Positions 20,779-26,500 of a DNA stretch of 26,500 bases are shown one piece after another. The first letter of the stretch is position 1. Each line of letters begins with the position of its first letter. The notes beneath the pieces were generated by a model that worked only from the letters and a program-made list of their open reading frames with translations, ran no database searches and was not told where the DNA came from. Source of the stretch: a virus; IMG/VR virus record IMGVR_UViG_3300001753_000002, positions 1 through 26,500 of that record; one strand, 5' to 3'. The translations under genes and the position numbers were made by a program.

Positions 20779-22553
20779 TGCCCGATGATCGTTATCGAAC
20801 TACTGTAGAGATCGGAGTCGATGATCATGAAGTACGTCGGCTTGGGGAGACGATTCATCGGGCGCTAGAGATCGAACCGATAATGCGGTTCCGCCGCGCG
20901 ATCGAAGAGCTTACGGCTCAGATCACGCGAATGAACACCGAAAGCGCTCGCGCAGCGGGTATTCCCCCGCCACCGATGCGACCGGGGCCGCGACCGGGAA
21001 CGCCCGGTGCTCCGCCCGGAATGCCACCGATACCGACTACACCGGGCGGACGTGGCGGTGCGGGTGGTGGATGGCAAGGCGGACAAGAACGAAGAGGAGG
21101 GATGGGCTTTTTCGGGCAAGCGGCAGCAACCGGTGTTGGCTTTCTCGGTGCGCAGCAGATTCGGCGAATGATGGGGGCTGGCCCGGCGATGATGCGCGGG
21201 GAGGGAGCCGTAGCGGGAGCAATCGGAGCGATACCAGTAGTCGGCCCATACATGGAAGCAGCGTTATCGGCTGCGGGGCGGCTTGCCGGTCAATATGGTG
21301 CGTATGGGAAAACGCTTGCTCCAATGGGAGGTATGGCGGGAATAGCTGGCATAAGTGGGGAAGCGGCACAGAGAGCGCAACGGTATGGAATTTCAAAGCC
21401 AGAATTAGCGCAACGAATGGGGCCATTGGCGCAGCAACTCGGAATGCGCGGCGCGGATGTTCAACAAGCAGTGCCGATGCTGCTTGAGTTAGAAAGGATA
21501 ACAGGTATTCAAGCTGGGCAGATGGCGGGTGTTGTCGGTGCGGGAGGGATTGCTGGCCGACAAGCGACGGCTGCCGAAGCGACAAACCAAGTAATAGATG
21601 TGATGGGGGCAGCAATTGAATCGGGTATGCGAGCACAGGATTTTCCCAAGATGTTCGATGAAGTTGCTCGGCAAACAGAGATGCTGCGCACCGAAGGTAT
21701 TTTGATTCAGCCGAGATCGATAGCTGAGTTTGCAGCGGGTATGTCTCGATACGGGGAGACGTTCAGGGGTGTTGCGGGTATGCGCGCAGCGGGAGGTATG
21801 CGCGATGTAATGCGCGGAGCGGCAGAGAGATCCGATTTTGGCGCGATGATGTTCATGCAGACTGCTATGGCGCAGGGGCGTAGCCCGTACGAAGCAATGA
21901 TGGCACTTGAAGATCCCGAAGCGCAGATGCAAATTTTACCAGACGTAATTCAGCGATTATCACGAATGGGGGGTAGCACCGAAGCGCGTGCGATGGCGTT
22001 GCGGCAAATGATGCAAGGTAAGTTAAGTTATCGACAAGCATTAGAAGCGGTAGAAACGGCAGAGCAAGAGCGTGTAGAACTTGGCGGAGTTGATTGGAAA
22101 AATGTTTCAGATTTTTTGGGCGCGGAGCGGCGCGCAACGCAAGCATCTCGCGGGGTAGCAAGACAAGAGGCTGCGCTTATCAATCAAAGGCTCGGTGCGG
22201 GTGCGGGTGTTTACGCGCCAATGAAAGAAGTAGAAACGGCTGAAATAGCTTTAGCAAAAGCAGTCGCGCCAGCGGGTGCGGAGATTGGTAAATATGCGGC
22301 TGATAAATTAAAGGAAGGATTAGAGACATATAAAGGCGTGAAAGAGTATTTTGAAAAAGTGCGGGTGCCGAAAACGCCCGGTGAAGCCTATGAAGCGATG
22401 GAAGCTGACATGGGCAAAACGTTAGAAAAAATAGTAGAGATACTTGAAAGATTCTGGAATAAGTTTTTCGGGGGCGGCGAACCTCCGCCGCCTGCTTATC
22501 TCAAGCGTAAAACAACCGGGCCTAGTATCGAAGCCGAATTGGAATCAGAGTGA
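20778..22553 (+). CDS. Tape measure protein (591 aa)
   Basis: The start overlaps the T stop (TAATG). The gene lies between the chaperones and the baseplate hub, the normal tape measure position. The N-terminal helix pair (about 1-58) leads into a Pro/Gly-rich linker (61-109), then several hydrophobic Gly/Ala segments (about 110-127, 143-170 and 180-192), as in tape measure proteins that interact with membranes on infection. The rest is helix-prone and Ala/Met/Glu-rich with coiled-coil character. At about 0.15 nm per residue it predicts a tail of roughly 90 nm, short for a myovirus. I see no lysozyme or peptidase motif, which many longer tape measures carry. Confidence 0.75.
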   Translation: MPDDRYRTTVEIGVDDHEVRRLGETIHRALEIEPIMRFRRAIEELTAQITRMNTESARAAGIPPPPMRPGPRPGTPGAPPGMPPIPTTPGGRGGAGGGWQGGQERRGGMGFFGQAAATGVGFLGAQQIRRMMGAGPAMMRGEGAVAGAIGAIPVVGPYMEAALSAAGRLAGQYGAYGKTLAPMGGMAGIAGISGEAAQRAQRYGISKPELAQRMGPLAQQLGMRGADVQQAVPMLLELERITGIQAGQMAGVVGAGGIAGRQATAAEATNQVIDVMGAAIESGMRAQDFPKMFDEVARQTEMLRTEGILIQPRSIAEFAAGMSRYGETFRGVAGMRAAGGMRDVMRGAAERSDFGAMMFMQTAMAQGRSPYEAMMALEDPEAQMQILPDVIQRLSRMGGSTEARAMALRQMMQGKLSYRQALEAVETAEQERVELGGVDWKNVSDFLGAERRATQASRGVARQEAALINQRLGAGAGVYAPMKEVETAEIALAKAVAPAGAEIGKYAADKLKEGLETYKGVKEYFEKVRVPKTPGEAYEAMEADMGKTLEKIVEILERFWNKFFGGGEPPPPAYLKRKTTGPSIEAELESE

Positions 22554-22568
22554 GTCGGGACAAGATGC

Positions 22569-24488
22569 ATGAAAAGTTTAACCGACGCAGCTAATTTTCT
22601 TGGTGGAAAAAAGTCTGGCAGAGATGAACGGTATGGTCTTGCGCAATTTGCCAGTACGCGTGTCCGTGTCAGCTTTCACACAGATGACGATAAAGGTTTT
22701 GATGGGGTAGTCGATGCAAACCCGGATTTGAAAAAGAATCAGCCGTTCAAAATTATCGGATTTACCACGACTAAGCGTTTCGGTAGTAATCCCGGCACAT
22801 TCACGATAACGATCAAGTCTGACAGCGGAGCTGACTTGTTGCGTCTCTGGCGAGATCCAGAAGATGTATGGGTGCGGATTACTGTAATCAAAAATGGCGA
22901 ATTTCATGACGTAATGCTTGGCGTTATCGATACGATCACTGAAACGAAAGATCGCGCAGTCGATGGATCTCGTTCCGTAGTTTATCAGATCAACGGGCGG
23001 GACTTTCAAAAATGTTTTTTGAAGTCGCAGACCTTCATTAATATTCACGAACATTCGGGCGATTTACCGGCAGTAACGATTTATGACGCGATGAAAGAAG
23101 GGTTGAATGGAAGCCCGGATGTTGTTGTAAGAGCATTGATTAATGCGTGGCTCGGCAATGAAGGTGTTGCTGATAAGCAATGGAGGTGGCCGAAGTCGCT
23201 TGGGGGCCGTTTTTTCTTCGATGCACTCGAATTACATTTTGATGAAGATTTGCGAGGTACAATTTACGAGCCAGCCCTGCTTCAACCAGCAACTTATCAA
23301 GGGCAAGGGTTGTGGCAACTTATCGAAGAATTCTCGAATGGTCTTTTGAATGAGCTATACACTGAACTCGATTGGGATATAAGCTATGCAGATAATGCCA
23401 TAACTCCGCGATTAGTTTTACGCGAGCGACCGTTTCCGAGTATTGATATCGGTCAACGCAAATGGGATTCACTGCCAACTTATTATCTTTCGCCGACAGC
23501 AATTCATCGCGCGCAAGTTTCAAAGGGTGCGCCTGAAAGTCGATTCAATTACTGGCTTATCGACGGGAAAGGTTTGCTTGGTAACGGACTAGGAACATTA
23601 AAAATGATTCAGGATGCCGCTGAACGTGGCAAAGGCGCACCGGGATCAGCTCCAATTTATAATATGGAGTCAATTCGTAACCATGGATTGCGCCGCTGGC
23701 AAAACGCGACTCGATATTTACCGTTTCGCGAGAACATGGATCTTTTGCTGCATTCGGCTCGCTGGTTACAACTTATTCATGACTGGTACGCTGTATCTCC
23801 GTATGAACTAGCAGGTACGATAACAACGAATCAGATTTTTCCATTTTTGCGAATTGGGCATCGTTTGACGGAAGGCAGAATGGATGGGAGCGAAGTCACA
23901 TATTATATCGAAGGTGTTACGCATAGTTGGAATTATCCGGGTGCAGGTTCATCGGTAGTGAATGTAACGCGCGGAGAATATGCCGATGAACCTTTATTAG
24001 ATATCGTTTACGAAGGATTGAGTGGGGAAATGCAGGCATTAGAAAGTGCTGTGCAAGCGGCAGTAGGGCTTGTGCAAGAGATGGATTTACCGGGCGAAGC
24101 AGTTCCGACTGGAAGCGGCCCGCAAATGGATAGGGCAGTCGGGCAAATTGATACTCCGGAACGAATATTTTTGAAACAACGAAAAATATTAGAAAATAAT
24201 ACTGCGATCAGGCGAGGAGAGTTGACTTACAGAGATGATGATGTCGCGCGAGTTAGATCAGGAGATTTACCCGATCAGCAAGTTCCGGAACATGCGCAAG
24301 CGTTAGTGACTCCGATAAAAGGTCGAAGAAAGGCTGGTGTGCTTACGCAGAGAGAACTCGAATCGGGTAAGCGATTGCCAACACGATTGACTGAAGAACG
24401 ACAATTAGAACGTTCACGTTTACCGGAAGATGATCTTGCAATTGCGGTTGCACCGAGAACGCGTGTGCGAAAGGGACGCAAACGGTGA
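22569..24488 (+). CDS. Baseplate hub protein (gp27/gpD-like, 639 aa) with basic C-terminal tail
   Basis: The gene has a weak ribosome site (GGGACAAG). Residues about 30-480 show the beta-rich phrases of the gp27/gpD hub: FKIIGFTTTKRFGSNPGTF, FTITIKSDSGADLLRLWRD, VYQINGRDFQKCFL and YYIEGVTHSWNYPGAGSS (about 440-457). Hub proteins form a trimer that caps the tube and holds the spike. After about residue 490 the protein continues for 150 residues with many Arg/Lys/Glu (KGRRKAGVLTQRELESGKRL; PRTRVRKGRKR at the end), an extension not expected of the core hub. The downstream spike gene overlaps its stop (GTGA). Confidence 0.75.
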   Translation: MKSLTDAANFLGGKKSGRDERYGLAQFASTRVRVSFHTDDDKGFDGVVDANPDLKKNQPFKIIGFTTTKRFGSNPGTFTITIKSDSGADLLRLWRDPEDVWVRITVIKNGEFHDVMLGVIDTITETKDRAVDGSRSVVYQINGRDFQKCFLKSQTFINIHEHSGDLPAVTIYDAMKEGLNGSPDVVVRALINAWLGNEGVADKQWRWPKSLGGRFFFDALELHFDEDLRGTIYEPALLQPATYQGQGLWQLIEEFSNGLLNELYTELDWDISYADNAITPRLVLRERPFPSIDIGQRKWDSLPTYYLSPTAIHRAQVSKGAPESRFNYWLIDGKGLLGNGLGTLKMIQDAAERGKGAPGSAPIYNMESIRNHGLRRWQNATRYLPFRENMDLLLHSARWLQLIHDWYAVSPYELAGTITTNQIFPFLRIGHRLTEGRMDGSEVTYYIEGVTHSWNYPGAGSSVVNVTRGEYADEPLLDIVYEGLSGEMQALESAVQAAVGLVQEMDLPGEAVPTGSGPQMDRAVGQIDTPERIFLKQRKILENNTAIRRGELTYRDDDVARVRSGDLPDQQVPEHAQALVTPIKGRRKAGVLTQRELESGKRLPTRLTEERQLERSRLPEDDLAIAVAPRTRVRKGRKR

Positions 24489-25486
24489 ATAGATTTACAA
24501 CGCTTGTAGATCCGGTAACTGGTCGTACGATAAAAGCAGGTATGAATGCGCGACCGGCTGCTAGGACATCTGTGCGTGCTGTTACTGCTGGGTATAAATA
24601 CCGCGCAGTTGTGGTGAACACGTACGCGACGGATGCGGCAACGAGAACGCAACTCAATCCGAATACAACGCGTAAATATGAAGTCGAGTGCGACGTAGTG
24701 CTTTTCAAGAGTGGTGTTTTTTATCCTCGCGTTCCGGTCATGCAGCGCGGGCATGGCGTCAATGACGCGGAGCCATGGGTTCCGCGAGCAGCAAAAAGAG
24801 TTATCGGGGGAGGCACGGTTAGTTTTACACGCGTATCCAGGCGCGGAGCATTACAGGAACTTCCGCCGAACCTTGAAGATTTAGACGGTGATCAAGTTAT
24901 CGTTGAGTTCATGGAAGGCGATCTTGAAATGCCGATAATAACTGGCTCGCTTTCCCATGCGAAGACGAATAGGTTAGTCAAAGAGGGATCGGGCTGGTCA
25001 GAAATAACGCAAGGCGCGGAGCGGGGTACGCCTTATCAGAATGAAAGGTATCTTCGATATCGTGGCGTTGAAGTTCGGATAAATGACGCGGGTGATGTTC
25101 TGATCGATACGATCGGTGCGACAAATGAAGAGGTCGAAGAGGCTCCCATGCCTACGGGCGGACAAGTGCGCGTGCGCGTGAAGAGCACGGAACGGTTTAC
25201 GATACAAATGGGGCTTGTCGACACATTAGAAGTTTGGCAAGATCCGATAACGCAAGAGGTGCATATCGATCTCGGTGAAGGTGCGAGTGAACGTTTGGTT
25301 TTAGGTGATAAATTAGTCGACTGGCTAGCAGGGCATATTCATTTTGATCCGGCACATACGATTACATTAACAGGGGTGCCGGTAACAATTCCGCTTGATG
25401 GAATACCGCAAGTTGAAGCGACGAAGTTGGCTTTGAAAGAAACACCGGGCACAAAAGTTTTATCGTCAAATCACAAAGTAAAATAA
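24485..25486 (+). CDS. Baseplate spike protein (gp5/VgrG/gpV-like, 333 aa)
   Basis: GTG 24485 overlaps the hub stop (GTGA), so the pair is translationally coupled. The segment LEDLDGDQVIVEFMEGDLEM followed by PIITGSLSHA (about 130-160) is the OB-fold motif of gp5/VgrG-type spikes. Later beta strands (RYLRYRGVEVRINDAGDVLI; RVRVKSTERFTIQMG; GLVDTLEVWQDPIT) suit the stalk. GDKLVDWLAGHIHFDP (about 275-290) is a motif frequent at the end of such proteins. I see no lysozyme domain like that of T4 gp5. The spike would pierce the outer envelope or wall on contraction. The C-terminus ends in a lysine-rich tail. Confidence 0.75.
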   Translation: MNRFTTLVDPVTGRTIKAGMNARPAARTSVRAVTAGYKYRAVVVNTYATDAATRTQLNPNTTRKYEVECDVVLFKSGVFYPRVPVMQRGHGVNDAEPWVPRAAKRVIGGGTVSFTRVSRRGALQELPPNLEDLDGDQVIVEFMEGDLEMPIITGSLSHAKTNRLVKEGSGWSEITQGAERGTPYQNERYLRYRGVEVRINDAGDVLIDTIGATNEEVEEAPMPTGGQVRVRVKSTERFTIQMGLVDTLEVWQDPITQEVHIDLGEGASERLVLGDKLVDWLAGHIHFDPAHTITLTGVPVTIPLDGIPQVEATKLALKETPGTKVLSSNHKVK

Positions 25487-25490
25487 AAAC

Positions 25491-26500
25491 ATGGCAACAC
25501 CGATTGCAAGTATAGCGAGTGAAAACCTGAAAGGTGCATCGCCTATACGGTCGATTGTCGGTGCGATCCCGTTAGGCATTGGCGATTTTCTAGTTAATCT
25601 TTTGCTTGGAGATATCACGAAGCCTTTCACAAAGGGCTTCGTCTTCGAGGTTATCGATGTGCGGCAACCGCGAAAAGCGTTGATAACAAAGTCGCTGGTC
25701 ATTAACCCGGAACGGTATACGCTGAGTGAACCGTTCAGTGTGAATCTTACCCCGGCGGAAGATGACTCTGTTGTCTCGGAAGAAAACGGAATTATCATTC
25801 GCGAGATTACGCTTGAAGGCACAACGGGGTTGAAGAAACGAAAAGAAGAGGCGTTAGGGCGCGGAGGATCGCTCGGAACGGAAGCGAGCGGTGTCGATCA
25901 TTTCCGAACGTTGCGGAAAATGTTCCGTGACTATTCGACGATGAAAAAAGATCCGGAGATGTCGCCTTTTATCCAGATGCATTTTCATGACGTGAAGCAA
26001 GACGATCATTTTGTTGTCGTTCCGCGATCGTTTGAAACGCCGCGCAATGCGAAAACGAATCGTGTTCATTTTATCTATCGAATCACATTGGCAGCAATCA
26101 TGGAGTTGCCGCCGCCATCGAAGCCGCCGAAGGAATTCGATTTCTTCGGTTTGGGCGATACGATAAAAGATATTACCGAAGCGGTGAACGATGGGCGCGC
26201 GTTTTTCGTTGAAGGGATAAACGAGATCGAAACAATCCGTCGGCGTATTCGCAACCCCGAAGAAATGTTTGAATCGGTTGCGGGATCGATAAATGCTGCG
26301 CATGATCTGGTCGACGGTGTCACCGGGCTTATCGAAGCGGGCGAAGAGTTCTTTGCGGCGACGGAAGATCTCTGTGAAGATGTTGAAGAGATCATACTGA
26401 ACACGATAGATCGTTTACCGTCGGCAGAAGAGCAGCGTGCGACACGCTCGATAACAAGATCGCGGCACGCATTAGAGCGGATTCATAATCGGCGGGACAA
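25491..26500 (+). CDS. Baseplate/tail protein, 3'-truncated by the window end
   Basis: The frame from ATG 25491 runs 336 codons without a stop to the window edge. It lies four bases after the spike stop; no clear Shine-Dalgarno is visible. The N-terminal region (about 50-115: FVFEVIDVRQPRKALITKSL; YTLSEPFSVNLTP; ENGIIIREITLEGTTGLKK) resembles the beta domain of proteins that precede LysM or gp53-like baseplate subunits, which join tail tube, hub and wedge. The middle contains MHFHDVKQDDHFVVVPRSFE and VHFIYRITLAAIME, then a helical segment (ITEAVNDGRAFFVEGINEIE). Whether a LysM or other domain follows is beyond the window. Identity is tentative. Confidence 0.6.
   Translation, partial: MATPIASIASENLKGASPIRSIVGAIPLGIGDFLVNLLLGDITKPFTKGFVFEVIDVRQPRKALITKSLVINPERYTLSEPFSVNLTPAEDDSVVSEENGIIIREITLEGTTGLKKRKEEALGRGGSLGTEASGVDHFRTLRKMFRDYSTMKKDPEMSPFIQMHFHDVKQDDHFVVVPRSFETPRNAKTNRVHFIYRITLAAIMELPPPSKPPKEFDFFGLGDTIKDITEAVNDGRAFFVEGINEIETIRRRIRNPEEMFESVAGSINAAHDLVDGVTGLIEAGEEFFAATEDLCEDVEEIILNTIDRLPSAEEQRATRSITRSRHALERIHNRRD

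Noticed and set aside
21071-21487. 138-codon + strand frame inside the tape measure gene
   Set aside because: It is an overlapping alternative frame created by GC-rich Gly/Pro/Ala codons; the product is Ser/Arg/Gly-rich and unstructured.

Overview
This window is part of the virion-structure region of a tailed double-stranded DNA phage (Caudoviricetes) with a contractile, myovirus-type tail. The evidence is a tail sheath gene followed by tail tube, an overlapping pair of tail assembly chaperone frames, tape measure, a gp27-like baseplate hub and a gp5-like spike, all downstream of a prohead protease, a scaffold-like gene and an HK97-fold-like major capsid gene. Every gene supported here is on the + strand. 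Genes are tightly packed, often with start and stop codons overlapping by 1-8 bases (GTGA, ATGA, TAATG, TAGTG). I see no tRNA, integrase, transposon, CRISPR array or lysis gene, and no stretch over 300 bases without a gene. The host cannot be told from this sequence. The assignments come from reading motifs and gene order, not from database searches.

Layout. (1) 1-5008: the possible last codons of an upstream gene, a 1486-residue SF2/Snf2-like helicase, a small hypothetical protein and a zinc-ribbon protein. (2) 5005-5112: a promoter-like sequence and a strong Rho-independent terminator, which may define a small RNA of about 70 nt. (3) 5115-8365: prohead protease, scaffold-like acidic protein and major capsid protein with a fibronectin-type-III-like insertion, closed by a second strong terminator. 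(4) 8455-12815: accessory virion genes: a HeH/LEM-like protein, two small possibly related beta proteins, a 58-residue ORF with a GTG start, and four beta-rich or fibre-like proteins. (5) 12865-13392: a one-pass membrane protein with its own promoter-like element. (6) 13389-17192: the neck region: head-tail connector, zinc-motif protein, HK97-gp10-like protein, a candidate tail terminator and a small basic protein. (7) 17199-25486: sheath, tube, chaperones G and T, tape measure, hub and spike. (8) 25491 to the end: an incomplete baseplate or tail gene.

How the genes work together: the protease, scaffold and capsid proteins build and mature the head. The connector group closes it and joins it to the tail. 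The tape measure and the G/GT chaperones set the length of a tube that is wrapped by the sheath, and the hub and spike cap it. The large helicase lies next to the head genes, so it may be packaged in the virion and act on entering DNA; this is inferred from position and size.

Most notable points: a heptamer of A (20406-20412) sits exactly where the chaperone T frame opens, with a GGAGG 11 bases upstream, and the frames require a +1 or -2 shift instead of the usual -1. Ig/FN3-like domains appear in capsid, connector and sheath. A block of fibre-like genes lies between capsid and neck, which suggests head fibres. The helicase sits within the head module.
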